From contig NZ_FNIR01000008.1 in the NCBI RefSeq assembly GCF_900103975.1, forward strand, positions 202,003-266,002: a stretch of DNA of 64,000 bases, read 5' to 3'. Of the stretch, positions 40,794 to 51,913 are shown one piece after another (position 1 is the stretch's first letter; the number at the start of each line of letters is the position of its first letter). The DNA comes from Klenkia soli. Lineage in GTDB: Bacteria > Actinomycetota > Actinomycetes > Mycobacteriales > Geodermatophilaceae. The position numbers and the translations under genes are program-made. A model generated the notes under the pieces. That model saw nothing but the letters and a program-made list of their open reading frames with translations, searched no databases and was not told where the DNA came from.

Positions 40794-41722
40794 GCGCCGT
40801 CCCCGCCCCCGCGACCCGCCCGGACCCCCGCGACCTCACCGGCACGGGCCTGGACGAGGCCTGGGTGACCGACCTGGTCGAGCGCACCCTGGCCGAGGAC
40901 CTCACCGGCGGCTCCCCGCTGCCGCACGCCCCCGACCAAGCCGTCGCCCACGACGTCACCAGCGCGGCCACGGTGCCGGCCACCCAGCGCGGCACCGCCG
41001 ACCTGGTCGCCCGGGCCGACGGCGTGGTGGCCGGTCTGCCGGTCGCGGCCCGGGTGTTCGCCCGGCTCTCGCCCTCGGCCACGATCGTGGCCGGCGCGGC
41101 GGACGGGGACGTCGTCCGCCGCGGTGACGTGCTGCTCACGATCTCCGGCCACGTGCGCGCGCTGCTGGCCGCCGAGCGCTCGGCGCTGAACATCGCCAGC
41201 CGGGCCTCGGGCATCGCCACCGCCACCCGGGCCTGGGTCGACGCCGTGGCGGGCACCGGCGCCGTCGTGCTGGACACCCGCAAGACCACCCCGCTGCTGC
41301 GGCCGCTGGAGAAGTACGCGGTGCGCTGCGGCGGCGGCTCGAACAAGCGCATGGGCCTCTACGACGTCGCGATGATCAAGGACAACCACGTCGCCGCCGC
41401 CGGGTCGGTGGCCGCCGCCGTGGCCGCCGTCCGCGAGCGGGCGCCCCGGGTGACCGTGCAGGTCGAGGCGGACACCGTGGCCCAGGCGGTCGAGGCGGTC
41501 GAGGCCGGGGCGGACTTCCTGCTGCTGGACAACATGCCCCCCGACGTCCTGCGCGCGGCCGTGGCGGCCGTCGCCGGCCGGGCCGAGACCGAGGCCACCG
41601 GCGGGCTCACCCTGGCCGTGGCCCGCGAGGTGGCCGCGACGGGGGTCGACTACCTGTCGGTCGGCGCGCTCACCCACAGCTCGCCCATCCTGGACCTCGC
41701 GCTGGACCTGCGGCCGGCATGA
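40790..41722 (+). CDS. nadC: Nicotinate-nucleotide pyrophosphorylase (quinolinate phosphoribosyltransferase)
   Basis: A 310-aa enzyme converting quinolinate and PRPP to nicotinate mononucleotide. It has the N-terminal EDLTGG, AERSALNIASRASGIAT, VLDTRKTTPLLRPLEKYAV, NKRMGLYDVAMIKDNH and VEADTVAQAVEAVEAGADFLLLDNM. The GTG at 40790 overlaps the nadB stop and its stop overlaps coaX as ATGA. Confidence 0.95.
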   Translation: MSAVPAPATRPDPRDLTGTGLDEAWVTDLVERTLAEDLTGGSPLPHAPDQAVAHDVTSAATVPATQRGTADLVARADGVVAGLPVAARVFARLSPSATIVAGAADGDVVRRGDVLLTISGHVRALLAAERSALNIASRASGIATATRAWVDAVAGTGAVVLDTRKTTPLLRPLEKYAVRCGGGSNKRMGLYDVAMIKDNHVAAAGSVAAAVAAVRERAPRVTVQVEADTVAQAVEAVEAGADFLLLDNMPPDVLRAAVAAVAGRAETEATGGLTLAVAREVAATGVDYLSVGALTHSSPILDLALDLRPA

Positions 41723-42510
41723 CGCTGCTGTGCGTGGACGTCGGCAACAGCCACACCGTGCTGGCCACCTTCGACGGCGACCGCGTGTCCGGCTGCTGGC
41801 GCGTGCGCACCCAGCCGCGGGCCACCGTCGACGAGATCCAGCTGCTGTGGCGCGGCCTGCTCCGCGACGCCGAGGTCACCGGGGTCGCCGCCTGCTCCAC
41901 CGTGCCCCAGCTGCTGCCGGTGCTGCGCCAGCTGCTGGACCGCCTCGACGTCCCGGTCACCCTCATCGGCCCCGGCGTGCGCACCGGGGTGCCGCTGCAC
42001 GTGGACAACCCGCGCGAGGTCGGCGCCGACCGGGTGGTCACCGCACTGGCCGCCCACGAGCTGTACGGCCGGCGACCCGACGGCACGGGCCGACCGGTCG
42101 TCGTCGTCGACTTCGGCACCTCGACCACCGTGGACGCCGTGGGTCCGGCCGGCCAGTTCCTCGGCGGGGCCCTGGCCCCGGGCGTGGAGGTGTCGCTGGA
42201 CGCCCTCGCCGCCCGGGCCGCCCAGCTGCGCTCGGTGGAGCTGACCGTGCCGGCCAAGGCCATCGGCAAGAACACCGTGGCCGCGCTGCAGTCCGGCGTC
42301 GTGCTCGGGTTCGCCGGGTTGGTCGACGGCCTGGTCGACCGGGTCGCCGCCGAGCTGATGGCCACCTTCGGGGTCGGCCCGGTCGTGGTGGCCACCGGCG
42401 GCCTGCACCCCCTGGTCGTGGACAGCTGCCGCTCGGTGGGCGAGCGTGACCCCGACCTCACCGTCCAGGGCCTGCGGCTCGCGCACGAGAAGCACCAGTC
42501 GGCCCGCTGA
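41719..42510 (+). CDS. coaX: Type III pantothenate kinase
   Basis: A 263-aa ASKHA-fold kinase for the first step of CoA synthesis. It has the N-terminal phosphate motif LCVDVGNSHTVLATF, GADRVVTALAAHELYG, VVDFGTSTTVDAV, GGALAPGVEVSLDALAARAA and ATGGL. It completes the link from panC/panD to CoA in the same operon. It is followed by lysS after 22 nt. Confidence 0.95.
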   Translation: MTLLCVDVGNSHTVLATFDGDRVSGCWRVRTQPRATVDEIQLLWRGLLRDAEVTGVAACSTVPQLLPVLRQLLDRLDVPVTLIGPGVRTGVPLHVDNPREVGADRVVTALAAHELYGRRPDGTGRPVVVVDFGTSTTVDAVGPAGQFLGGALAPGVEVSLDALAARAAQLRSVELTVPAKAIGKNTVAALQSGVVLGFAGLVDGLVDRVAAELMATFGVGPVVVATGGLHPLVVDSCRSVGERDPDLTVQGLRLAHEKHQSAR

Positions 42511-42532
42511 GGGGCCTCCGTAGGCTTGCCCG

Positions 42533-44038
42533 GTGACCGACGGCCCCACCGACCCCCCGGACGACGAGCTCCCCGAGCAGCTGCGGGTCCGCCGCGGCAA
42601 GCTCGACCGGCTGCGCGAGGCCGGTGTCGACCCCTACCCGGTGTCGGTGCCGCGCACGACGTCGCTGGCCGCGGTGCGCGAGGCCCACCCCGACCTGGAC
42701 GACGACACGCTCACCGGGCAGACCGTGGGCGTGACCGGCCGGGTCATCTTCAGCCGCAACACCGGCAAGCTCTGCTTCGCCACCCTCCGCGAGGGCGGCA
42801 CCGAGCTGCAGGTGATGCTCTCCCGCGACCGCGTCGGCGAGGAGGCCCTGGCGGCCTGGAAGTCCGACGTCGACCTCGGCGACCACGTGCTGGTCACCGG
42901 CGAGGTCGGCACCTCCCGGCGGGGCGAGCTGTCGGTGTTCGCCGACTCCTGGCAGCTGGCCGCCAAGGCGCTGCGCCCGCTCCCGGTGGCGCACAAGCCG
43001 ATGAGCGAGGAGCTGCGGGTCCGCCGCCGCTACGTCGACCTGATCGTGCGCGACGAGGCGCGGCGCACCGTGCACCAGCGGGCCGCGGTCAACGCCGCCG
43101 TCCGGGCCGGCCTCACCACCCGCGGCTACCTCGAGGTCGAGACGCCGATGCTCCAGGTGGTGCACGGCGGGGCCACCGCGCGTCCTTTCCGCACGCACAT
43201 GAATGCATTCGACCTCGACCTCTACCTGCGCATCGCGCCGGAACTGTTCCTCAAGCGCTGCATCGTCGGCGGGTTGGACCGCGTCTTCGAGATCAACCGG
43301 AACTTCCGCAACGAGGGCGCGGACTCCTCGCACTCGCCCGAGTTCGCCATGCTCGAGTTCTACGAGGCGCACGCGGACTACCAGGACATGGCGACCACCA
43401 CGCGCGAACTCGTGCAGGAATCGTGCGCGGCATTGTTCGGCGACCACGTCGCCCGCCACCACGACGGCACCGAGGTGGACCTCTCGGGGGAGTGGCCGCA
43501 GGTCTCCCTGTACGGGGTCACCTCGGAGGCGCTGGGCGAGGAGATCACCCCGGCGACCACCGTCGAGGAGCTGCGCGCCCACGCCGCCCGGGTGGACGTC
43601 GGGGTCGACCCCGCCTGGGGGCACGGCAAGCTGGTCGAGGAGCTGTTCGAGGCGCTGGTCCAGCACTCGCTGCAGGACCCGACCTTCGTGCTCGACTACC
43701 CGACCGACACCTCTCCGCTGACCCGTGCGCACCGCTCCGTCGAGGGCGTGGCCGAGAAGTGGGACCTCTACATCGGCGGCATCGAGCGGGGCACCGGCTA
43801 CTCCGAGCTGGTCGACCCCACCGTGCAACGCGAGCGGTTCACCCAGCAGGCGCTGCTGGCGGCCGCCGGCGACCCCGAGGCCATGGTGCTCGACGAGGAC
43901 TTCCTCGAGGCGCTCGAGTACGGCATGCCGCCGACCGGTGGTGTGGGCATGGGCATGGACCGGCTGATGATGACGCTGACCGGTCTCGGTATTCGCGAGA
44001 CCATACTGTTCCCATTGGTCCGCCCGATCACGTCCTGA
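42533..44038 (+). CDS. lysS: Lysyl-tRNA synthetase, class II
   Basis: A 501-aa enzyme charging tRNA-Lys. The N-terminal OB-fold spans about residues 60-160 ([19 protein letters not shown]); class II motif 2 is [20 protein letters not shown] and motif 3 is [11 protein letters not shown], with [10 protein letters not shown] before it. The GTG at 42533 is chosen as in homologues. A stretch around 43185-43440 uses AT-ending codons (CCT, AAT, GCA, GAA, TTG) unlike the rest of the gene and contains the palindrome GAATGCATTC at 43201-43210. Confidence 0.96.
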   Translation: MTDGPTDPPDDELPEQLRVRRGKLDRLREAGVDPYPVSVPRTTSLAAVREAHPDLDDDTLTGQTVGVTGRVIFSRNTGKLCFATLREGGTELQVMLSRDRVGEEALAAWKSDVDLGDHVLVTGEVGTSRRGELSVFADSWQLAAKALRPLPVAHKPMSEELRVRRRYVDLIVRDEARRTVHQRAAVNAAVRAGLTTRGYLEVETPMLQVVHGGATARPFRTHMNAFDLDLYLRIAPELFLKRCIVGGLDRVFEINRNFRNEGADSSHSPEFAMLEFYEAHADYQDMATTTRELVQESCAALFGDHVARHHDGTEVDLSGEWPQVSLYGVTSEALGEEITPATTVEELRAHAARVDVGVDPAWGHGKLVEELFEALVQHSLQDPTFVLDYPTDTSPLTRAHRSVEGVAEKWDLYIGGIERGTGYSELVDPTVQRERFTQQALLAAAGDPEAMVLDEDFLEALEYGMPPTGGVGMGMDRLMMTLTGLGIRETILFPLVRPITS

Positions 44039-44103
44039 GAATTGGCACTCACCCCTGAGAGCTGTTCGACCCGCGGATTGCGCATTTCCTGAGCGGATGT
44101 GGT

Positions 44104-44139
44104 GGAATGCATTCACCGCAGCATTTCTGCGGTGAATGC
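44104..44139 (+). promoter_or_regulatory. Long AT-richer hairpin in the lsr2 leader
   Basis: TGCATTCACCGCAG (44107-44120) and CTGCGGTGAATGCA (44126-44139) pair perfectly over 14 bp with a CATTT loop. The left arm includes the palindrome GAATGCATTC (44104-44113), which also occurs inside lysS at 43201-43210. It lies 39 nt before the lsr2 ATG. It could terminate lysS transcripts or be a control site; Lsr2 itself favours AT-rich DNA. Confidence 0.55.
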
Positions 44140-44178
44140 ACCAGGCCGCCACGGGGGCCGACAGCTACAGGAGTGGAA

Positions 44179-44535
44179 ATGGCACGCAAGGTCCAGGTCA
44201 TCCTCAGTGACGACTTCGACGACGACGTCCCCGCCGACGAGACGGTCACGTTCGCCCTCGACGGCACCACCTACGAGATCGACCTCTCGGACAAGAACGC
44301 GAGCGAGATGCGCGAGGTGTTCGCCAGGTACGTCGGCGCCGCCCGCAAGGTCGCCGGTCGCGGGCGCGCCTCGGGTGCCGGTCGCAGCAAGGCCACCGGC
44401 GGCTCCGGTGCCGGTCGCATGGACCGCGAGCAGGCCGGGGCGATCCGCGACTGGGCCCGCAAGAACGGCCACGAGGTCAGCGACCGCGGCCGCATCCCGG
44501 CCACCGTCGTCGAGGCCTACGAAGCCGCGCACTGA
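44179..44535 (+). CDS. lsr2: Nucleoid-associated protein Lsr2
   Basis: A 118-aa histone-like bridging protein that silences AT-rich DNA. The N-terminal dimerisation domain ([36 protein letters not shown]) is followed by a basic linker ([19 protein letters not shown]) and a C-terminal DNA-binding domain with [19 protein letters not shown], where RGR is the AT-hook-like minor-groove motif. The ATG at 44179 has CAGGAG upstream. It lies between lysS and clpC, as in mycobacteria. Confidence 0.97.
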   Translation: MARKVQVILSDDFDDDVPADETVTFALDGTTYEIDLSDKNASEMREVFARYVGAARKVAGRGRASGAGRSKATGGSGAGRMDREQAGAIRDWARKNGHEVSDRGRIPATVVEAYEAAH

Positions 44536-44603
44536 CAGAAGGACCCCCTCGCCCCCCGAACCACGCTCCGCGCGGCCCGGGACCCTGCGAGGGGGCCGTT
44601 CCA
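44536..44603 (+). repeat. Stop-proximal hairpin repeat, copy D
   Basis: It follows the lsr2 TGA: CAGAAGGACC, stem CCCCCTCGC (44544-44552) and GCGAGGGGG (44587-44595), a centre with CCACGCTCCGCGCGG, then CCGTTCCA. After the element comes CACGTCAC and a second hairpin, an arrangement shared with copy E. Confidence 0.78.
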
Positions 44604-44612
44604 TCACGTCAC

Positions 44613-44642
44613 CGGCCCGGTCTCCTCGAGGAGACCGGGCCG
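44613..44642 (+). terminator. Second hairpin terminator after lsr2
   Basis: CGGCCCGGTCTCC (44613-44625) and GGAGACCGGGCCG (44630-44642) pair perfectly over 13 bp with a TCGA loop. With repeat copy D it makes a double terminator. The 342-nt gap between lsr2 and clpC otherwise holds only the clpC promoter region (44643-44877). Confidence 0.85.
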
Positions 44643-44733
44643 TCGTCGTCCGCTGAGGGCGTAACGGGACCGGAACACCGTCCGCGCACCATCGGTTGAG
44701 CAGGGTGGACGACAGCACCCGCCCGGGTGTGGA

Positions 44734-44767
44734 CGGCGCTCCGGCGCCCGTCGTCCGCGACTACAGT
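44734..44767 (+). promoter_or_regulatory. clpC promoter region
   Basis: A TACAGT hexamer at 44762-44767 fits a -10 element (TAnnnT); no convincing -35 is seen 17 nt upstream. Just before it GGCGC, TCCG, GCGCC (44734-44747) forms a small inverted repeat that could be a regulator site. The leader to the clpC ATG is about 105 nt and ends in GAGGGGAAGCAGCAG. Confidence 0.45.
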
Positions 44768-44877
44768 GGAACGACCGGTGCCCCGTTCATCGGAGAACAC
44801 ACCGACGACGTCGGTCAGCACGACCCCGCGAGGGGAGCAGCACCGCACGTCCGAGCCGGTCAGAGGGGAAGCAGCAG

Positions 44878-47427
<2,550 letters not shown>

Positions 47428-47495
47428 CAGAAGGACCCCGTCCCACCCCCGGACACGCTGCGCGCGCCCGGGGCCCCTGGGACGGGGCCTCTCCA
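47428..47495 (+). repeat. Stop-proximal hairpin repeat, copy E
   Basis: It follows the clpC TGA: CAGAAGGACC, stem CCCCGTCCCA (47436-47445) and TGGGACGGGG (47478-47487), a centre with GACACGCTGCGCGCG, then CCTCTCCA. Compared with copy D, the stem has changed on both sides so that pairing is kept. It is followed by CACGTCAC and a second hairpin. Confidence 0.78.
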
Positions 47496-47506
47496 GCACG
47501 TCACGT

Positions 47507-47539
47507 GAGGCCGTCACCCGCACCGCGGGTGGCGGCCTC
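47507..47539 (+). terminator. Second hairpin after clpC
   Basis: GAGGCCGTCACCCGC (47507-47521) and GCGGGTGGCGGCCTC (47525-47539) pair over 15 positions with one T-G wobble and an ACC loop. It lies between clpC and the convergent TetR gene and could stop both. Confidence 0.75.
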
Positions 47540-47555
47540 CGCCGTGTGCGGTGGG

Positions 47556-48128
47556 TCAGGGCGCCGGTGCGAAGCGGGCGCCCACCTCGCTGATGCGTTC
47601 CGCCCGGTGCTCGGGGCGCAGGCGACCGGACCGCTCCAGCTCGCCCAGTCCGTGCAGGACGGACCAGAAGAGCTCCGTGGTCGTCCCGTCGCCGTGCACG
47701 GCGACGGCGAGCGCGTCGAACCCGGCGCGGAGCTCCGCCTCGTTGCCCTCGACGGCGAAGTGCGCCTCGATCGGGAGCCGGAACATCGCTTCGTAGAGCG
47801 CCGGGTGGTGGGCGGCGAAGTCGAGGTAGGCACGGGCGACCGCCTCCACGGCGCCGCGCCCGCCGTGACCGTCGGTCGCGGCCCGGCACGACGACGCCAG
47901 CTCGGCGAAACCCTGGAGCGCGACCGCGCTCATGACCTCGGTCTTGCCTCCCGGGAAGTGCCCGTAGAGCACGGGCTGGGTGTAGCCGATGGCGTCGGCG
48001 AGGCGGCGGGTGGTGACCGCGGCCCAGCCCTCGGCCTCCGCCGTGGCGCGTGCCTGGTCGACGATCTGCTGGCGGCGTTCTGCGAGACGTGCTCGTCGGT
48101 CCTCGTGCTTGCCGTCCACCCGGGTCAT
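47556..48128 (-). CDS. TetR-family transcriptional regulator (second TetR-DUF1772 module)
   Basis: A 190-aa regulator. The HTH region is RRQQIVDQARATAEAEGW, then LADAIGYTQPVLYGHFPGG, and the C-terminal half looks like the WHG/TetR_C_33 type (YLDFAAHHPALYEAMFR). The ATG at 48128 is divergent from the second DUF1772 gene with a 29-bp palindrome in between. It belongs to a different subfamily from the regulator at 16761. Confidence 0.9.
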   Translation of the reverse strand: MTRVDGKHEDRRARLAERRQQIVDQARATAEAEGWAAVTTRRLADAIGYTQPVLYGHFPGGKTEVMSAVALQGFAELASSCRAATDGHGGRGAVEAVARAYLDFAAHHPALYEAMFRLPIEAHFAVEGNEAELRAGFDALAVAVHGDGTTTELFWSVLHGLGELERSGRLRPEHRAERISEVGARFAPAP

Positions 48129-48138
48129 GGGGCTAGTC

Positions 48139-48167
48139 TAGCGGCGCTAGAAGTTCTAGCACCGCTA
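48139..48167. promoter_or_regulatory. 29-bp near-perfect palindrome, probable TetR operator
   Basis: TAGCGG, c, GCTAGAA, G, TTCTAGC, a, CCGCTA: each arm has 14 positions around a central G, with a single mismatch. It lies between the divergent TetR and DUF1772 genes, 10 nt before the regulator's ATG and 16 nt before the GTG at 48184. It is much longer and quite different in sequence from the operator at 17423. Confidence 0.75.
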
Positions 48168-48183
48168 ACCTAGGAGATGTCCC

Positions 48184-48636
48184 GTGGTCGAGGCCCTGGC
48201 TGTCCTGACCTGCACCGTCGTCGGCCTCATGGTCGGTGTCGAGGTCGCTGTCGCGCTTTTCGTCAACCCCCTGCTGCTCCGCCTGCCGGCGGGGCCGTCG
48301 CTCCAGGCCCGAGCCGACGGTGGCCGCGTGCTCGGCCGGCTCATGCCGTTCTGGTACATCGGGTCCACGGCGCTGGCCGCCGTGCTCGCCGCCGTCGGCT
48401 GGGGAACCGCGTCCGGGGTCCCGGCCCTGGCCGCCGCCGTGCTGCTCGCCGGCAGCGTCGTCCTGTCGGTGGTGTTCCTGGTCCCCATCAACGACCGGTC
48501 GACGAGCTGGACGGCCGAGGACCACCCGGTGGACTGGCGCGAGCAGCACCACCGGTGGGACCGCCTCCACCACGTACGGGTGGCGGTGATCGTGACGGCC
48601 TTCGTCCTCGTGGCGGTGGCCGGTGTGGGCGTGTGA
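48184..48636 (+). CDS. DUF1772 domain membrane protein (second copy)
   Basis: A 150-aa four-helix membrane protein of the anthrone-oxygenase-like DUF1772 family. It has VEVAVALFVNPLLLRLP, LMPFWYIGSTALAAVLAAVG, LLAGSVVLSVVFLVPINDRS and VDWREQHHRWDRLHHVRV. The PIN-R and VDW-E-RW-R elements match the copy at 17458; elsewhere similarity is weak. The GTG at 48184 has TAGGAG upstream. The function is unknown; induction by a small molecule through the adjacent TetR is likely. Confidence 0.78.
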   Translation: MVEALAVLTCTVVGLMVGVEVAVALFVNPLLLRLPAGPSLQARADGGRVLGRLMPFWYIGSTALAAVLAAVGWGTASGVPALAAAVLLAGSVVLSVVFLVPINDRSTSWTAEDHPVDWREQHHRWDRLHHVRVAVIVTAFVLVAVAGVGV

Positions 48637-48647
48637 CCCCCCGGCGG

Positions 48648-49535
48648 TCAGCCCGGGAGGGCGAACCGGTCGTCGTCGGTCTGCACGACGAGTCCGTCGG
48701 CGAGCAGGGAGTCGAGGCAGCGGGTGCGCTGCACCGGGTCGGCCCACGCCGCGTCGAGCTCGACCTGCGGCACCGGGTCGGTGGCGGCGCGCAGCACGTC
48801 CAGCAGCCGGCCGCGGACCTGCCGGTCGGTGCCGGCGAACCTCTGCACCTTCCTCGGGGGCCCGTCGTGGGCGGGGGAGCCGGCCAGCCGCCACGCGCAC
48901 ACCGTGCGCACCGGGCAGCTGCCGCAGCGGGGGGTGCGGGCCACGCAGACCAGCGCGCCGAGCTCCATCACCGCGACGGAGAACCGGACGGCGCGGTCGT
49001 GGTCGGCGGGGGCGAGCGCGGTGATGTCGGCCAGGTCGGCGGCCCGGGCCGGCAACGGCTCGGCCCGTCCGTGCACCAGCCGGGCCACCACCCGGCGGAC
49101 GTTCGTGTCGACCACCGGCTGGCGCTGGCCGTACCCGAAGCAGGCCACCGCCCGGGCGGTGTAGGTGCCGATGCCGGGCAGCGACTCCAGGGTCTCGACG
49201 TCCGAGGGGACGACGTTGCCGTGGTCGGCCGCGATGGCCCCGGCCGCGGCCTGCAGCCGCAGCGCCCGGCGCGGGTAGCCGAGCTTGCCCCAGGCCCGGA
49301 TGACCTCACCGGTCGGTGCGGCGGCGAGGTCGGCCGGCGTCGGCCACCGCTCGAGCCACTGCCGCCAGAGCGGCTCCACCCGGGCGACCGGGGTCTGCTG
49401 CAGCATGACCTCGCTGACCAGCACCGCCCAGGCGTCCACCCCGGGCTGCCGCCACGGGAGGTCGCGCGCGGCGGAGGCGTACCAGTCGACGACCAGGTCA
49501 CCGGCGGGGGAGCCCTCGGGGGCGGCGGCGCTCAC
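48648..49535 (-). CDS. mutY: A/G-specific adenine DNA glycosylase
   Basis: A 295-aa base-excision enzyme removing A opposite 8-oxoguanine. It has PWRQPGVDAWAVLVSEVMLQQT with the catalytic Glu, the helix-hairpin-helix LPGIGTYTARAV, the catalytic Asp in PVVDTNVRRV and the iron-sulfur cluster C-x6-C-x2-C-x5-C (CVARTPRCGSCPVRTVC). The C-terminal NUDIX-like domain is missing, as in many actinobacteria. The GTG at 49535 is used, but GGGAG stands 5 nt before an in-frame ATC at 49541, two codons earlier. Confidence 0.94.
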   Translation of the reverse strand: MSAAAPEGSPAGDLVVDWYASAARDLPWRQPGVDAWAVLVSEVMLQQTPVARVEPLWRQWLERWPTPADLAAAPTGEVIRAWGKLGYPRRALRLQAAAGAIAADHGNVVPSDVETLESLPGIGTYTARAVACFGYGQRQPVVDTNVRRVVARLVHGRAEPLPARAADLADITALAPADHDRAVRFSVAVMELGALVCVARTPRCGSCPVRTVCAWRLAGSPAHDGPPRKVQRFAGTDRQVRGRLLDVLRAATDPVPQVELDAAWADPVQRTRCLDSLLADGLVVQTDDDRFALPG

Positions 49536-49569
49536 GGGGATCCAGTCTCCCAGCCGCCGCCCCGCGGGG

Positions 49570-49875
49570 TCAGGCGCCGTAGGCGCCGCTCGAGGAGACC
49601 TCGTGCACCGTGATGGTGGGCTCGCCGGTGACCAGCGGGCCGAGGGCGCCGAGCAGCTCGGCCAGCTCCGGGGTCGCCATGTGCCGGTCGAGGTCGGCCC
49701 GCTCCTCCCAGGTCTCGACCGACAGGAAGGAGTTCGGGTCCTCCAGGTCGGCGGAGAACGCGTAGCTGGTGCAGCCCTGCTCGGTGCGGGCCCGCCGGGC
49801 GGCCTCGACGAGCAGGGGGACCAGGGCACTGCGCTGGTCGGGGCGTGCCTGGGCGCGGGCGATGACGAGGATCAT
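49570..49875 (-). CDS. Antibiotic biosynthesis monooxygenase (ABM) domain protein
   Basis: A 101-aa ferredoxin-like alpha+beta protein. It begins MILVIARAQARPDQRSALV, has EQGCTSYAFSADLEDPNSFL, ETWEERADLDRHMATPEL and TVHEVSSSG. The ABM fold is found in small quinol monooxygenases and haem-degrading enzymes; the substrate is unknown. The ATG at 49875 follows GACGAGG. It sits between mutY and the next, divergent gene. Confidence 0.85.
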   Translation of the reverse strand: MILVIARAQARPDQRSALVPLLVEAARRARTEQGCTSYAFSADLEDPNSFLSVETWEERADLDRHMATPELAELLGALGPLVTGEPTITVHEVSSSGAYGA

Positions 49876-49987
49876 GGCGCGACGGTCGCACGCGGATCCC
49901 GGGGCCACCAGCGGGGCGGCCCGTCGACCTGCGGCTCCCCGGCGAGCCGCCCGGACCCCGGACCCCCGGAGGGCTAGCGTCACCGAC

Positions 49988-50707
49988 GTGTTGCACCCGG
50001 TCGGGGACCTGCCCGCCGGCGTCTACTGGCGCCGACGGGCCCTGGTGGCTGCCCTGGCGTTGTCCGTGGTCGGCGGCGGTGGGTGGCTGGCCTCGTCCGC
50101 CGGTGCGGGCTCGGCGCCGGACACCCGGGTCGCCTCGAGCACCACCGACGTCGAGCCCACCCTGGACGCGCCGTCCCTGGACCAGGTCGTGCCGTCGCTG
50201 GCCGCCGTGGTCACCCCGGCCGACGCCGCCCCGACCGCCGCCGACCCGGTGCCGACGGAGACCCCGGCCGACGTCCCGGTCGCCGCGGACCCGCCCGCGC
50301 CCACCTTGACGGCGGGCCAACCCTGCACCGACGACATGATCGCCGTGGACGTCGTGCCGCCGGCACCGCAGGCCGCGGTGGGCAACAAGCCGACGTTCAC
50401 GCTCGTGGTCACCAACACCTCGCCGGTGCCCTGCACGCGCAGCCTGGACGCCGGGCTCCGCGAGGTCGTGCTGCTCGACGCCGCGGGCGCCCGGGTGTGG
50501 GGCAGCAACGACTGCTTCCCCGAGGTCAGCAGCGACCCGCGGACCCTGGCCGTGGGCGAGGCGGTGAGCTTCCCCGTGCAGTGGGGTGGGCTGACCAGCG
50601 AGCCGACCTGCACCGCCCCCCGGGTGAACCCGGCGGCAGGCGGCTACCAGCTGCAGGGACGCCTGGACACCAAGACCGGCGGGACGACGGCCTTCACCCT
50701 GGTGTGA
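49988..50707 (+). CDS. Secreted or membrane-anchored hypothetical protein
   Basis: A 239-aa protein. An N-terminal anchor or signal (RRRALVAALALSVVGGGGWLASSAG) is followed by a Pro/Ala/Thr-rich linker to about residue 110 and a beta-rich C-terminal domain with VGNKPTFTLVVTNTSPVPC, NDCFPEV and VQWGGLTSEPTC, in which four Cys could pair. It looks like a DUF4232-like or immunoglobulin-like extracellular domain, but I do not recognise it firmly. The start is GTG 49988; TTG 49991 is also possible. A TAGCGT hexamer lies just upstream, fitting a leaderless message. It converges with disA. Confidence 0.65.
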   Translation: MLHPVGDLPAGVYWRRRALVAALALSVVGGGGWLASSAGAGSAPDTRVASSTTDVEPTLDAPSLDQVVPSLAAVVTPADAAPTAADPVPTETPADVPVAADPPAPTLTAGQPCTDDMIAVDVVPPAPQAAVGNKPTFTLVVTNTSPVPCTRSLDAGLREVVLLDAAGARVWGSNDCFPEVSSDPRTLAVGEAVSFPVQWGGLTSEPTCTAPRVNPAAGGYQLQGRLDTKTGGTTAFTLV

Positions 50708-50708
50708 G

Positions 50709-51791
50709 TCAGGAGTAGCGGTCGAGGATCGAGGTCTCGGCCAGCCGGGACAGGCCCTCGCGGATGCCCCGGGCGCGGGCCTCGCCGACGCCGTCGACGG
50801 ACAGGAGGTCCTCGATGGTGGCGGCGAGCAGCTTCTGCAGCCCGCCGAAGTGGGTGACCAGCCGGTCGATGATGCCGGCGGGCAGGCGCGGCACGCGGGC
50901 CAGCAGGCGGTAGCCCCGCGGGCTGACCGGCGAGTCCAGCGCGTCGGGCGAGGTGGGCAGCCCGTAGCAGCGGGCGACGGCGGAGAGGTCGAGCAGCTCG
51001 GTGGCGCTGAGCTCGCGGAGGTCGGTGAGCACCTGCTCGCCCACCGGGGTGCGCTTGCCCTCGGCGGGCAGGTAGTCGCGGACCAGGAGCCCGCGGTCCT
51101 CCTCGACGCCGGCGAGCATCTCGTCGAGCTGCAGGGCCAGCAGCCGGCCGTCGGTGCCGAGCTCGACGACGAAGCCCTCGATCTCGTCGGCGATGCGGCG
51201 GACCATCTCCAGCCGCTGGCTGACGCTCATCGCGTCGCGGACGGTGACGAGGTCCTCGATCTCCAGCGCGGACAGCGTGCTGGCCACCTCGTCCAGGCGC
51301 AGCTTGTAGCGCTCGAGCGCGGCGAGAGCCTGGTTGGCGCGGGCCAGGATCGTGGTGGGGTGCTCGAGGGTGTACCGGCGACCGGCCACGTACACCGAGA
51401 TGATGTGCATCGACTGGCTGACCGAGATGACCGGGAAGCCGGTCTGCAGCGCGACCCGCTCGGCGGTGCGGTGCCGGGTGCCGGACTCCTCGGTGGGGAT
51501 GGTCGGGTCGGGCATGAGGTGCACGCCGGCCCGCACGATGCGGCTGCCGTCGGCCGAGACGATGACCGCGCCGTCCATCTTCGCCAGCTCGCGCAGCCGG
51601 GTGGCCGACAGCGCGACGTCGAGGGCGAACCCGCCGGTGCACTGGGACTCCACCACCCGGTCGTAGCCCAGCACGATCAGCGCGCCGGTGCGCCCGGCCA
51701 GGATCCGCTCCAGGCCGTCGCGCAGGGCGGTGCCGGGGGCGATGCGCCCCAGCAGCTCGCGCAGGGCGACGTCGGGGTCCAGCGCGGACAC
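50709..51791 (-). CDS. disA: DNA integrity scanning diadenylate cyclase DisA
   Basis: A 360-aa enzyme making c-di-AMP from two ATP while scanning DNA. The DAC domain has the motifs [21 protein letters not shown] (DGA) and [13 protein letters not shown] (RHR). A helical linker is followed by a C-terminal RuvA-like helix-hairpin-helix ([23 protein letters not shown]). The GTG at 51791 has AGGAG 7 nt upstream. It lies downstream of radA on the same strand, whose product interacts with DisA in other bacteria. Confidence 0.96.
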   Translation of the reverse strand: MSALDPDVALRELLGRIAPGTALRDGLERILAGRTGALIVLGYDRVVESQCTGGFALDVALSATRLRELAKMDGAVIVSADGSRIVRAGVHLMPDPTIPTEESGTRHRTAERVALQTGFPVISVSQSMHIISVYVAGRRYTLEHPTTILARANQALAALERYKLRLDEVASTLSALEIEDLVTVRDAMSVSQRLEMVRRIADEIEGFVVELGTDGRLLALQLDEMLAGVEEDRGLLVRDYLPAEGKRTPVGEQVLTDLRELSATELLDLSAVARCYGLPTSPDALDSPVSPRGYRLLARVPRLPAGIIDRLVTHFGGLQKLLAATIEDLLSVDGVGEARARGIREGLSRLAETSILDRYS

Positions 51792-51913
51792 GGGGTGCTC
51801 CTGACCTCTGCGGATGTGGCTCGATCGAGTCTAGGGGAGCCCTCCGGCTGCGTCCCGGTGTGCTCTCGCACCGTGACCGGCCGGTGACCTGGGCTCGCCG
51901 ACGGACTGCACCG

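Noticed and set aside
44042..44070. TTGGCACTC after lysS as a CIRCE/HrcA site
   Set aside because: Only one half-site fits; the required second half, GAGTGC at 9-nt spacing, is not there.
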